From: Mucilaginibacter gossypiicola
GTDB lineage: Bacteria > Bacteroidota > Bacteroidia > Sphingobacteriales > Sphingobacteriaceae
Assembly: GCF_900110105.1 (NCBI RefSeq)
Contig: NZ_FOCL01000006.1
Location: 62,001 to 126,000 of the forward strand
Reading direction: 5' to 3'
DNA: 64,000 bases
In this document: piece by piece, positions 55,779 to 63,624 of the stretch
Numbering within the stretch: position 1 is the first letter of the stretch
How the letters are laid out: each line of letters starts with the position of its first letter
The notes under the pieces: model-generated
What the model was told of the DNA's origin: nothing
The model's input: the letters and a program-made list of their open reading frames with translations, nothing else
Databases searched by the model: none
Translations under genes and position numbers: made by a program

Positions 55779-56084
55779 TCAAACTTTGATCTCAACCTCA
55801 ACACCGCTTGGCAATTCAAGCTTCATCAGGGCATCTACAGTTTTTGAGTTAGAGCTGTAAATGTCTAATAAGCGCTTGTATGAGCAAAGTTGGAATTGCT
55901 CACGTGCTTTTTTGTTTACGTGTGGTGAACGTAATACGGTGAAGATTTTCTTTTCGGTTGGTAACGGAAGTGGTCCGCTAACTACAGCGCCTGTTGGCTT
56001 TACTGTTTTTACGATTTTCTCGGCAGATTTGTCTACCAGGTTGTAATCGTAAGATTTCAATTTGATCCTGATTCTTTGGCTCAT
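55779..56084 (-). CDS. rpsJ: 30S ribosomal protein S10
   Basis: S10 is a 30S head protein that also acts with NusB as a transcription antitermination factor. The 101-residue product is standard: S-Q-R-I-R-I-K-L-K-S-Y-D-Y, G-P-L-P-L-P-T-E-K-K-I-F-T-V-L-R-S-P-H-V, and K-K-A-R-E-Q-F-Q. It is last in the rpsL-rpsG-fusA-rpsJ run. In most Bacteroidota rplC follows; here a terminator, a REP and a family C repeat follow instead. Spacing to fusA is 116 bp and includes a perfect inverted word. Confidence 0.99.
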   Translation of the reverse strand: MSQRIRIKLKSYDYNLVDKSAEKIVKTVKPTGAVVSGPLPLPTEKKIFTVLRSPHVNKKAREQFQLCSYKRLLDIYSSNSKTVDALMKLELPSGVEVEIKV

Positions 56085-56150
56085 TGTTAATTTGAATTTT
56101 AACTACCCTAAGAGCTATTTATTAGGGATAGTTGATTTTTATTATTTATT

Positions 56151-56189
56151 GAATTACTGAATCGGCTATAGTAGCTAATTCAGTAATTC
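56151..56189. repeat. Inverted word gaattactgaat / attcagtaattc between fusA and rpsJ
   Basis: A perfect 12-bp inverted pair with a 15-base loop, 12 bp after the fusA stop. It resembles the simplest form of the word mosaics. Confidence 0.6.
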
Positions 56190-56200
56190 AAAATTGATTA

Positions 56201-58312
56201 TTAGTCGATAGCAACTTGTTTGCGGCCTTTTGATTTGGCTACAACTTCGTCCTGTACGTTACGAGGTGCTTCAGCGTAATGGTCAAACTCCATAGTTGAA
56301 GTTGCACGGCCGGAAGTGATAGTACGTAATTGAGTTACGTAACCAAACATTTCAGAAAGTGGTACCATTGCTTTGATTACCTGTGCACCGTTACGGGTGT
56401 CCATACCTTGCAGCTGGCCACGACGACGGTTCATGTCACCGATAACATCACCCATGTTTTCTTCAGGGGTTAAGATCTCGATTTTCATGATTGGCTCAAG
56501 CAATACCGGTTTACATTTTGGCAATGCTTCACGGTAAGCAGAACGACCGGCGATCTCGAATGATAACGCGTCCGAATCGACTGCGTGGAATGAACCATCA
56601 ATCAAACGAACTTTTAAGCTTGTAAGTGGGTAACCTGCAAGTACACCATTGTCCATAGCGGCTTTGAAGCCTTTCTCAACAGATGGGATAAACTCACGTG
56701 GGATAGAACCACCAACAATTTCGTTAACAAACTGCAAGCCTTCTTTGTTGTCGTCGGCTGGAGAGATAACAACCTGGATATCCGCGAATTTACCACGACC
56801 ACCAGTTTGTTTCTTGTAAGTTTCACGGTGTTGGATAGTACCGGTGATAGCCTCTTTGTAAGCTACCTGTGGAGCACCCTGGTTAACTTCTACTTTAAAC
56901 TCGCGTTTTAAGCGGTCCATCAAAATGTCCAGGTGTAACTCACCCATACCAGAGATAACTGTTTGACCAGTATCTTGATCTGTTTGTACGCGGAAAGTTG
57001 GATCCTCTTCGGCCAGTTTACCTAAAGCGATACCTAATTTATCAACGTCGGCCTGAGTTTTAGGCTCAATTGCCAAACCGATAACCGGCTCAGGGAATAC
57101 CATCGACTCAAGAACCAACTGATGTTTCTCGTCGCAAAGGGTGTCACCTGTTTTGATATCTTTAAAGCCTACTACTGCAGCAATATCACCTGCACCCACG
57201 TTAGGGATAGGGTTTTGCTTGTTAGCATGCATCTGGAAGATACGGCTGATACGCTCTTTGCTTTCTGAACGCATGTTGTACACGTATGAACCAGCATCAA
57301 GGTTACCAGAGTAAACACGGATGAAGCATAAACGGCCTACAAACGGGTCGGTAGCAATTTTAAATGCTAATGCTGCAAATGGTTCTTTTACATCTGGTTT
57401 AACCAAAATTTCGGCACCTGTGTCAGGGTTAGTACCAACAACACCTTTTGAATCAAGAGGTGAAGGCATTAACTCCATTACATAGTCAAGCATGGTTTGT
57501 ACACCTTTGTTTTTGAAAGATGAACCGCAAGTCATCGGAACGATTTTACCGGCTAATGTAGCCTGACGTAAAGCGTCTAATACTTCACGCTCAGTGATGG
57601 TGGTAGGATCCTCGAAGAATTTCTCCATCAATGAGTCATCAAACTCAGCAACTGCTTCCAATAATTTCTCTCTCCACTCAGTAGCTTCGTCAAGCATATC
57701 GGCAGGGATAGGCACTTCGGTAAAGGTCATACCTTTATCATGCTCATTCCAAACAATACCACGGAAGTTGATCAAATCAACCACACCTTTAAACTGGTCT
57801 TCAGCACCGATAGGTAACTGCAATGGAATAGCAACGCTGCCCAACATTTCTTTAACCTGTTTTACCACGTTTAAGAAATCGGCACCAGAGCGGTCCATTT
57901 TGTTAACGAAACCAATACGCGGTACGTTGTAGTTGTTAGCCAAACGCCAGTTAGTTTCTGACTGAGGCTCAACACCGTCAACCGCGCTGAATAAGAACAC
58001 CAAACCATCAAGTACACGTAATGAACGGTTTACCTCTACGGTAAAGTCCACGTGACCCGGGGTATCAATGATGTTCATGTGATAGTTGTGGTTACGGTAT
58101 TTCCAGTTTACGGTTGTTGCAGCCGAAGTGATGGTGATACCACGCTCCTGCTCCTGGGCCATCCAGTCCATAGTAGCGGCACCTTCGTGTACCTCACCAA
58201 TTTTGTGGCTTACACCAGCATAGTAAAGGATACGCTCGGTAGTGGTAGTTTTACCAGCATCAATGTGAGCGGCAATACCAATGTTTCTTGTATATTTTAG
58301 ATCTCTTGACAT
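56201..58312 (-). CDS. fusA: Translation elongation factor G
   Basis: EF-G catalyses GTP-dependent translocation of the ribosome. The 703-residue product has G1 A-H-I-D-A-G-K-T-T-T, the switch motif R-G-I-T-I-T-S-A, G3 D-T-P-G-H-V-D-F and G4 N-K-M-D. Domain IV has the motif K-Q-T-G-G-R-G-K-F-A-D. The C-terminal E-P-I-M-K-I-E and V-P-L-S-E-M-F-G-Y-V-T-Q-L-R are present. It lies in the str operon between rpsG and rpsJ. The 110-bp rpsG-fusA gap holds a small repeat (aatcggtgtaatc). Single standard EF-G, not the tetracycline-resistance type. Confidence 0.99.
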   Translation of the reverse strand: MSRDLKYTRNIGIAAHIDAGKTTTTERILYYAGVSHKIGEVHEGAATMDWMAQEQERGITITSAATTVNWKYRNHNYHMNIIDTPGHVDFTVEVNRSLRVLDGLVFLFSAVDGVEPQSETNWRLANNYNVPRIGFVNKMDRSGADFLNVVKQVKEMLGSVAIPLQLPIGAEDQFKGVVDLINFRGIVWNEHDKGMTFTEVPIPADMLDEATEWREKLLEAVAEFDDSLMEKFFEDPTTITEREVLDALRQATLAGKIVPMTCGSSFKNKGVQTMLDYVMELMPSPLDSKGVVGTNPDTGAEILVKPDVKEPFAALAFKIATDPFVGRLCFIRVYSGNLDAGSYVYNMRSESKERISRIFQMHANKQNPIPNVGAGDIAAVVGFKDIKTGDTLCDEKHQLVLESMVFPEPVIGLAIEPKTQADVDKLGIALGKLAEEDPTFRVQTDQDTGQTVISGMGELHLDILMDRLKREFKVEVNQGAPQVAYKEAITGTIQHRETYKKQTGGRGKFADIQVVISPADDNKEGLQFVNEIVGGSIPREFIPSVEKGFKAAMDNGVLAGYPLTSLKVRLIDGSFHAVDSDALSFEIAGRSAYREALPKCKPVLLEPIMKIEILTPEENMGDVIGDMNRRRGQLQGMDTRNGAQVIKAMVPLSEMFGYVTQLRTITSGRATSTMEFDHYAEAPRNVQDEVVAKSKGRKQVAID

Positions 58313-58317
58313 TTTAT

Positions 58318-58425
58318 TTGTTTTGTGATTTCACCTGACCCTTTAATAATTACACCGATTAAAAAGTGTAAACGTAAATAATCGGTGTAATCTTATTATT
58401 AAATCGGTGTAATCTAAATCTTTTA
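58318..58425. repeat. Word repeat aatcggtgtaatc between rpsG and fusA
   Basis: The word occurs as attacaccgatt (inverted) near 58348 and twice forward near 58378 and 58406. Together they could fold in the rpsG-fusA intercistronic RNA. Confidence 0.55.
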
Positions 58426-58890
58426 GAACCTGAAGTGTGAGAACGCTTTGTTAGCCTCAGCCATTTTGTGCGTATCTTCTTTCTTCTTAACAGCGGCACC
58501 TTCGCCTTTAGCTGCTGATATGATCTCGCCGGCTAATTTCTCCATCATGGTTTTTTCACCACGACGACGTGCATAGCTGATCAACCATTTCATACCTAAA
58601 GCTATTTTACGCTCCGGACGAACCTCTGTAGGTACCTGGAAGTTAGCACCACCTACACGGCGGCTTTTTACTTCAACAGCAGGCATTACATTGTTTAAAG
58701 CTTTTTTCCAGGTTTCTAAGCCGTTTTCGCTTGTTTTTTTCTCAACAATTTCAACAGCGTTGTAAAAAATAGAGTATGCGGTTGATTTTTTACCATCATA
58801 CATCATGTTGTTTACAAACCTTGTTACCAAAGTATCATTGAACTTTGGATCAGGAAGGATAATTCTCTTTTTTGGTTTTGACTTTCTCAT
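58423..58890 (-). CDS. rpsG: 30S ribosomal protein S7
   Basis: S7 nucleates assembly of the 30S head and contacts the E-site tRNA. The 155-residue product has the standard segments F-N-D-T-L-V-T-R-F-V-N-N-M-M, N-V-M-P-A-V-E-V-K-S-R-R-V-G-G-A and Y-Q-V-P-like N-F-Q-V-P-T-E-V. Then come R-K-I-A-L-G-M-K-W-L and T-H-K-M-A-E-A-N-K-A-F. It follows rpsL by 19 bases. No oddity. Confidence 0.99.
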   Translation of the reverse strand: MRKSKPKKRIILPDPKFNDTLVTRFVNNMMYDGKKSTAYSIFYNAVEIVEKKTSENGLETWKKALNNVMPAVEVKSRRVGGANFQVPTEVRPERKIALGMKWLISYARRRGEKTMMEKLAGEIISAAKGEGAAVKKKEDTHKMAEANKAFSHFRF

Positions 58891-58909
58891 TGCTTTCTAT
58901 CCTCCTTAA

Positions 58910-59323
58910 TTATTTCTTTTTACCTTTTGTTGGCGCTGCTGCTACCTGACCTGGTTTAGGACGTTTGGTACCATATTTTGAACGACGTTGGTTACGGCCA
59001 GCTACACCTGATGTATCCAGTGCACCACGGATGATGTGGTAACGTACACCTGGTAAGTCTTTAACACGACCACCGCGGATCAAAACGATAGAGTGCTCCT
59101 GTAAGTTGTGACCTTCACCTGGGATGTAAGCGTTTACTTCTTTACCGTTGGTTAAGCGCACACGGGCAACTTTACGCATTGCTGAGTTTGGTTTTTTAGG
59201 GGTAGTGGTATACACGCGTGTGCATACGCCTCTTCGCTGTGGACAGCTGTCCAACGCTGGTGACTTACTCTTGTCAACCAGAGCTACTCTACCTTTTCTA
59301 ACTAATTGCTGAATAGTAGGCAT
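58910..59323 (-). CDS. rpsL: 30S ribosomal protein S12
   Basis: S12 sits at the decoding centre and affects accuracy and streptomycin response. The 137-residue product has the conserved P-T-I-Q-Q-L-V-R-K-G-R, C-P-Q-R-R-G-V-C-T-R-V, T-P-K-K-P-N-S-A-M-R-K, P-G-E-G-H-N-L-Q-E-H and the L-P-G-V-R-Y-H-I-I-R-G loop. The lysine in T-P-K-K-P-N is the wild-type residue, not a classical streptomycin-resistance change. It is first in the str operon, with a good promoter box 45 bp upstream. Confidence 0.99.
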   Translation of the reverse strand: MPTIQQLVRKGRVALVDKSKSPALDSCPQRRGVCTRVYTTTPKKPNSAMRKVARVRLTNGKEVNAYIPGEGHNLQEHSIVLIRGGRVKDLPGVRYHIIRGALDTSGVAGRNQRRSKYGTKRPKPGQVAAAPTKGKKK

Positions 59324-59368
59324 TTCTTGCTTTTTTGTCTAATTATTTTATCCCGCATTTCGGGACTG

Positions 59369-59400
59369 CAAAAGTACGAACATTATTTTTGATTTTCAAG
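59369..59400 (-). promoter_or_regulatory. Promoter of the rpsL-rpsG-fusA-rpsJ operon
   Basis: On the minus strand CTTG lies at 59400-59397, then a 20-bp spacer and TACTTTTG at 59376-59369. The -7 box is perfect and the -33 keeps TTG. This is the best promoter in the window, 45 bp before rpsL. Confidence 0.65.
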
Positions 59401-59476
59401 TAGTTGTGTGAAAGTTTTTTTGAGGGGAAGAAGTTGAGGGTGTGAGGATTAAAATTTTGTTTTCGGGTGGTAAATT

Positions 59477-59566
59477 GTCTGAACTCGAATTTCTGGAATT
59501 AAAGAATTAGCAGAAGGAAAAACAGATTCAATAAATTCTAATAATTCATTTAATTCGAGTTCAGAC
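59477..59566. repeat. Inverted word gtctgaactcgaatt / aattcgagttcagac
   Basis: Perfect 15-bp arms separated by about 60 bp of agaattagc / ataattc-like words. The same word occurs in the mosaic at 55170-55440. Confidence 0.65.
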
Positions 59567-59595
59567 AAAAGCAAACTAACCTCCAATCACTAAAC

Positions 59596-59689
59596 CGGGC
59601 AATGCCTTCGGCCTGGGCTGTACGTTCATACGCCTGCAGGCCTTACGCTCATTGGCCGGTATCCACTTCCATCCCTATTGCGAAATTCG
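59596..59689 (-). repeat. Family C repeat, reverse orientation
   Basis: On the minus strand it reads gtggataccggccaatgagc, then cctgcaggcgtatgaacg and cagcccaggccgaaggc. This is close to the copies at 17713 and 55442, with no insertion. Confidence 0.7.
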
Positions 59690-59719
59690 TTTCAATTAAT
59701 ATTATGCCTACAGGTATAA

Positions 59720-59773
59720 TAAAAAAGGGCCGGTTACCGATGTAACCAGGTTTAGGTGACAGCGGGCCGGCCC
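59720..59773 (-). terminator. Terminator with nested hairpin after the DUF3471-like gene
   Basis: On the minus strand a gggccgg ... ccggccc stem contains an inner ggttac-atcg-gtaacc hairpin and is followed by six T residues. It lies 34 bp after the stop codon. Confidence 0.7.
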
Positions 59774-59806
59774 ATAATATTTTATATATTGATTTAATCG
59801 GGGAGC

Positions 59807-60499
59807 TTATTCTTTTACTTTATTCCAGGTATCGCGGTTAAAAGCCAATACTTTGACGGGGTTGCCGCTCGCATCTTTAGTGAATTTTAAAGGAAAGCCA
59901 AAAGCTTGATTTAAAAATAGCACATCTGATAGGGGCTTAAAATTGATCTCCTTGCCATCCCATGATTGCTTAAGCGTTAAACCATCAGGTATTGCAGTGA
60001 TTGTGATAAAAAGATCAGTCCGTTCATCCGACTGATATTTGCCTGCCAAAACTTTTATCTGTTCGGGCTTTAGCTGTACCTCTTTTGGAGGAGTATAGCT
60101 TTTTATTTTAATAAAGGTTTGCCGGCCACCCAAAGAAATTTGGCTGATCTCTCCTGCTTCATTCTTTGAAAAAACAACGGGGATTTTTTCATCTCCATCG
60201 TCGTCCATAAGTTCAAATTCAAGATCCGATTTGCGGGTTAAAACTAATTTTTGATCTCCTCCAAGTTGTTGAGCAACCAATTTATCGCCATCTGCAACTA
60301 ATTTATAAACCCTGAACTCATTTTCCTTTAATTGGTAAATGCCTTCAAAAGCTTTGAGCTGTGTATCTGTGATAATAGTTATATGATGTTTGGGAGTTTT
60401 TGCTATGGTTGTAACAGCGCTTACTATAAGTGATAAAGTTAATGCAGCTATAAATGCACGCTTGCACATGTAGCTCATGGTAGATTTAATGCTGGTCAT
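59807..60499 (-). CDS. Exported protein with two DUF3471-like domains
   Basis: A 230-residue exported protein. The signal peptide hydrophobic core is A-A-L-T-L-S-L-I-V-S-A-V-T; ATG 60499, 60478 or 60469 could be the start. The mature part contains two repeats of about 90 residues, each beginning L-K-A-F-E-G-I-Y-Q or I-K-V-L-A-G-K-Y-Q and continuing with beta strands. These include F-E-L-M-D-D-D-G-D and F-L-N-Q-A-F-G-F-P-L-K-F. This matches DUF3471, the lipocalin-like domain often found after serine beta-lactamase-like domains. Here it stands without an enzyme. It probably binds a small ligand; details unknown. Confidence 0.75.
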   Translation of the reverse strand: MTSIKSTMSYMCKRAFIAALTLSLIVSAVTTIAKTPKHHITIITDTQLKAFEGIYQLKENEFRVYKLVADGDKLVAQQLGGDQKLVLTRKSDLEFELMDDDGDEKIPVVFSKNEAGEISQISLGGRQTFIKIKSYTPPKEVQLKPEQIKVLAGKYQSDERTDLFITITAIPDGLTLKQSWDGKEINFKPLSDVLFLNQAFGFPLKFTKDASGNPVKVLAFNRDTWNKVKE

Positions 60500-60677
60500 T
60501 TTTGATAGGTTTATAATGTATGGACCAAATTTAGAAAAAAATATTTTTAAAAATCAAATTTTACAGAATTAAATTTTGCAATAATTTATTTTATAGATTT
60601 TTAATTTTGATTTTTTGACAAATAGCAATAAAATACGCAATAAAATTCGGCGTTTATTGTAGTCTGCACATATAAAA

Positions 60678-60702
60678 GAGCACCGGTAAAAACCGGCACT
60701 CT
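60678..60702 (-). terminator. Intrinsic terminator after the GYNN lipoprotein gene
   Basis: On the minus strand gagtgccggt-ttttt-accggtgctc (one G-T pair) is followed by TTTTATATG. Confidence 0.75.
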
Positions 60703-60749
60703 CTTTCATCACTCACTAAACTACTTATGGAAAACTTAAATTAACAATC

Positions 60750-60932
60750 TTAATAACCGCGGTCGTGATAATGGCCATGGTCTTCACCATTATTATAACC
60801 ATTATTGTATCCGTTGTTATATCCGTTACGGTACCTGTGATGGTGACCATAATCTTCACGTACCACGCAACCTGAGGTTACTGATACCACTGCTGATATT
60901 AATAGTGCCAAAGCAACAAATTTCCTTTTCAT
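60750..60932 (-). CDS. Small lipoprotein with Gly-Tyr-Asn-Asn repeats
   Basis: A 60-residue predicted lipoprotein (lipobox S-V-T-S-G-C, Cys22). The mature tail has a His-rich start (G-H-H-H-R-Y-R), three G-Y-N-N repeats coded by imperfect 12-bp tandem repeats, and a His-rich end (D-H-G-H-Y-H-D-R-G-Y). Such short tails are common among stress-related lipoproteins of Bacteroidota. The His clusters could bind metal; that is a guess. It has its own terminator. Repeat number may vary between strains. Confidence 0.75.
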   Translation of the reverse strand: MKRKFVALALLISAVVSVTSGCVVREDYGHHHRYRNGYNNGYNNGYNNGEDHGHYHDRGY

Positions 60933-61024
60933 GGTGTAAAATCTTTAATCATCATCTTTATTGAAGATGTACATATATATGACTAATGAAAATGGAAAAG
61001 GATTAATCAGCTGTTAGTTTATCT

Positions 61025-61155
61025 AAGAAGCTGTTTAAGTTTAATGGGTTTAAAATGTAGAGACGCATCACATACGTCTTCCGTATGCAAATTCCTGGAG
61101 TTAATAGTCAGAAAGGGACTTGTGCTATGGGTGACGCATGTAATGTGTCTCTACC
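61025..61155. repeat. Family D inverted repeat, diverged copy
   Basis: It starts aagaagctgtttaagtttaa and has gtagagacgcatcacatacg near the left with gacgcatgtaatgtgtctct at the right. It matches the copy at 42111-42273 in layout; the right outer end has decayed. Confidence 0.6.
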
Positions 61156-61181
61156 CAAATAAAATCTAAATAACGTGTTTT

Positions 61182-61943
61182 TTACCTCGTTAAGGTAGTT
61201 GGCGAAATAATGATGCCCGATGATGCATTGTCCCAATGAAAAATAACCTGGGTTGGGGTTACTTCTACTGTGCCGTTATAGCCTATATCATGAAATAAAA
61301 TATTAAGCGGATAAATGCCCGGGGTTAAAGGTGTTAAATAGGAACTAAAATCAGCAGTGCCTGTAACAGGCTGACTGCCTGCTCCGCATCCGGGTGTTAT
61401 AAAAAATATGCCATTAAACTGGATAAAATAAGTTTGAGGATTAGAACCGAACCAAACACCAAACTCCAGGTGCGAGTTGGTGCAGTAGCTGTTTTTGGTT
61501 GTGGCTGTAAAGCCGATATAACTTGAATCGGATTTTGTGCTTTTAATGATTCGCGGCGTCATACTTATTTGCTCGCCGGCAGAGAAATCTGTATTGTAAA
61601 CCGGCGCATAAACCGAATCTATTACCGTTACGGTAAGCGTGTTGGATGTTTCATCGCCGTTGCTTGCCTTAATCGTATAATTTCCGGCTTTACTAAATTT
61701 AATAACAGCGCCAATGGTATGGGTTTGCATTTCATCAGAACCTGCAGGGCTGATAGTCCAGGTGACTGCCTTGGTGGTATCGGCACCTACCAGCAGCATC
61801 GAGTCGGGCTCGTCGATCTTTACCTTTAATTTACTGATGGCAATTTGCCCGGCAGGTGCATTGGGAATGCCGTTTTTTTGGCAGGCGGTTATAATCAACA
61901 AAACTAAGCACAATAATGCCAGGGGACTTTTTAGGATTTTCAT
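61182..61943 (-). CDS. Lipoprotein with Ig/PKD-like N-terminal domain
   Basis: A 253-residue lipoprotein (lipobox L-I-I-T-A-C, Cys21). After a short linker an Ig/PKD-like domain (about 35-105) shows L-V-G-A-D-T-T-K-A-V-T-W-T-I-S-P, then F-S-K-A-G-N-Y-T-I-K-A and N-T-L-T-V-T-V. The C-terminal half is a beta-rich domain with four Cys residues in two pairs (S-Y-C-T-N, T-P-G-C-G). I do not recognise it. Surface exposure and ligand binding are plausible. It stands alone on the minus strand. Confidence 0.75.
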   Translation of the reverse strand: MKILKSPLALLCLVLLIITACQKNGIPNAPAGQIAISKLKVKIDEPDSMLLVGADTTKAVTWTISPAGSDEMQTHTIGAVIKFSKAGNYTIKASNGDETSNTLTVTVIDSVYAPVYNTDFSAGEQISMTPRIIKSTKSDSSYIGFTATTKNSYCTNSHLEFGVWFGSNPQTYFIQFNGIFFITPGCGAGSQPVTGTADFSSYLTPLTPGIYPLNILFHDIGYNGTVEVTPTQVIFHWDNASSGIIISPTTLTR

Positions 61944-62097
61944 TTCTTTAATAGAAATTGCACCGCTAATTTAACTAAATCATCTGTAAATCAATACGTA
62001 AATTGGTGGGTGAGGAATATATTAAATTGAGCAAGTCCTTATACTTTTACGCATAATGTATGTACTGATGGAAGTAGAAAGGGTTGGGCAGGGTTAC

Positions 62098-63051
62098 TTA
62101 CTGCAATTTTTTTGAACGCCTGAGAACAGGCTTCTCAATTATGGTGTAAAATAAAGCGGCAAAACATACACAAAATAATATGGCCAGGGTGAAAAGAACT
62201 ACCTGGTTGGATAGATAAGCTTTTGCAAATTTCAGAAAGAAAAATATGACTACAGTATGGGTGAGGTATAACGAATAGGAGACATTGCCCAAAAACAGGA
62301 ATGGCTTGTATGGCTTTTTGTTAAAAAAAAGAATGATCACTACGGTAATAAAAGGCAATGTACCGGTTATGATGGAAACTCCCCATACTACAATGGCGCA
62401 AAAAGCTGCAAGATATATTATTGCGGTTTGCGTTCTGATTTTATTGGTCATGCACATAAACGCTATGTAGCCCGCAGCAAAATCATACCAATGGGTAAAC
62501 ACAAGATCGCGGATATTTAGCTTAGCAAGTACAGATATTACACTTATGCCGCAGATTATTAATATAGATACTGCAGGTTTGCACCGCATGAGTGGCGAAA
62601 AGAACAACCCCAGCAAAATGTAGTATTGAAACTCAATGGATAATGTCCAAAAGATAGGTGAATACCAGTTGTAATTTTTAAACAGTGGTGCGATATGAAA
62701 TATATTTACTGCCAATTGCCTGATATCAAAGCTTTGCCAGGGCACAATGCCTACTATAAAAAGCAGGGCGATAGTTGCCCAATAGGGAGGCTCGATCCGG
62801 AGAAGCCTTTTTAGCATGAAATTTGGAAATCCGGCGATGGTGTAATTGATCTTGCTTATTGAATAGGGAAGCACAAACCCAGATATAACAAAAAATATCG
62901 AGACACCCAGTTGGCCGCTCATAAATAGTTGCTTGATCAAAGGGCTAAACTTATCTCCATTTATTATATAATAATGGGTGGCGCATACGCCTAATGCCGC
63001 CAATCCCCTTAATAATACAATACTCTCTATCTTAGTTTGTTGTCTAAACAC
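62098..63051 (-). CDS. Acyltransferase 3 family membrane protein
   Basis: A 317-residue integral membrane acyltransferase with about nine helices. It begins with the family motif I-V-L-L-R-G-L-A-A-L-G-V-C-A-T-H-Y-Y, whose Arg and His are catalytic or substrate-binding in this family. F-V-I-S-G-F-V-L-P-Y-S and the W-T-L-S-I-E-F-Q-Y-Y-I-L motif follow. It lacks a C-terminal SGNH domain and is a little short. Members acylate sugars of surface polysaccharides, lipids or peptides. The substrate is unknown. No polysaccharide cluster is next to it. Confidence 0.92.
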   Translation of the reverse strand: MFRQQTKIESIVLLRGLAALGVCATHYYIINGDKFSPLIKQLFMSGQLGVSIFFVISGFVLPYSISKINYTIAGFPNFMLKRLLRIEPPYWATIALLFIVGIVPWQSFDIRQLAVNIFHIAPLFKNYNWYSPIFWTLSIEFQYYILLGLFFSPLMRCKPAVSILIICGISVISVLAKLNIRDLVFTHWYDFAAGYIAFMCMTNKIRTQTAIIYLAAFCAIVVWGVSIITGTLPFITVVIILFFNKKPYKPFLFLGNVSYSLYLTHTVVIFFFLKFAKAYLSNQVVLFTLAILFCVCFAALFYTIIEKPVLRRSKKLQ

Positions 63052-63196
63052 CCTCGAATATCTGATAAATATTTGTTTAATCAGGAAGGATATTGAATTA
63101 TATAAAAAAACAGAATGATAAATGCGATTTAATTTTGGACATGGAATAAAAGGATAGAAATTGGTATTCTATCTGATGAATAGCTTTACCAGCTTA

Positions 63197-63403
63197 TCAA
63201 ACCAATCCCATACTTTCCCTGTATTCCTGCTGAATAATGAGTAAACAGTTAGCACACAAACACCCGTCATACAGCTCGCTTACATATTGTACCTCATTAA
63301 TAGTAAGCTGCACGGTGCTGCACTGACACTTGGTGAATGAATTGGCTTTACATTCAAAAGGTGTTTCGCAACGTTCGCAACGGATAATTTCGTGTTTGTG
63401 CAT
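63197..63403 (-). CDS. Cysteine-rich CWC family protein
   Basis: A 68-residue protein with ten cysteines: C-E-R-C near 9-12, E-C near 17-18, K-C-Q-C near 25-28 and C-L-C-A-N-C near 48-53, among others. The pattern, with the Q-C-S-T-V and A-N-C-L-L motifs, fits the small cysteine-rich CWC family. These probably bind zinc; their role is unknown. It stands between the acyltransferase and ribonucleotide reductase genes. A word mosaic lies just upstream. Confidence 0.8.
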   Translation of the reverse strand: MHKHEIIRCERCETPFECKANSFTKCQCSTVQLTINEVQYVSELYDGCLCANCLLIIQQEYRESMGLV

Positions 63404-63413
63404 TTCTTGTTTG

Positions 63414-63543
63414 GGTTCATGGTCTATGGTTCATAGATCATGGTTATAGCAAAAATAGAGAATGGTACCGGTAATTATAAAATGTCAGTGTCATAAATGA
63501 GGCTACCTAATAACTATGATCCATGAACCATTATCTATGAGCT
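63414..63543. repeat. Word-mosaic repeat (ggttcatggtctatgg type)
   Basis: Words gggttcatggtctatgg, ttcatagatcatgg are followed after about 65 bp by inverted ctatgatccatgaacc, attatctatgagc. It fills the gap between the Cys-rich gene and the nrdA terminator. Confidence 0.7.
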
Positions 63544-63552
63544 AAAAATAAA

Positions 63553-63580
63553 AAGCCCATAAACCGAAGTTCATGGGCTT
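63553..63580 (-). terminator. Intrinsic terminator of nrdA
   Basis: On the minus strand aagcccat / atgggctt form an 8-bp stem with a 12-base loop, followed by TTTATTTTT. Confidence 0.75.
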
Positions 63581-63624
63581 AAAAAATTATCTTACGGACT
63601 TTCCGACTTCCGGATTAATAAGTA

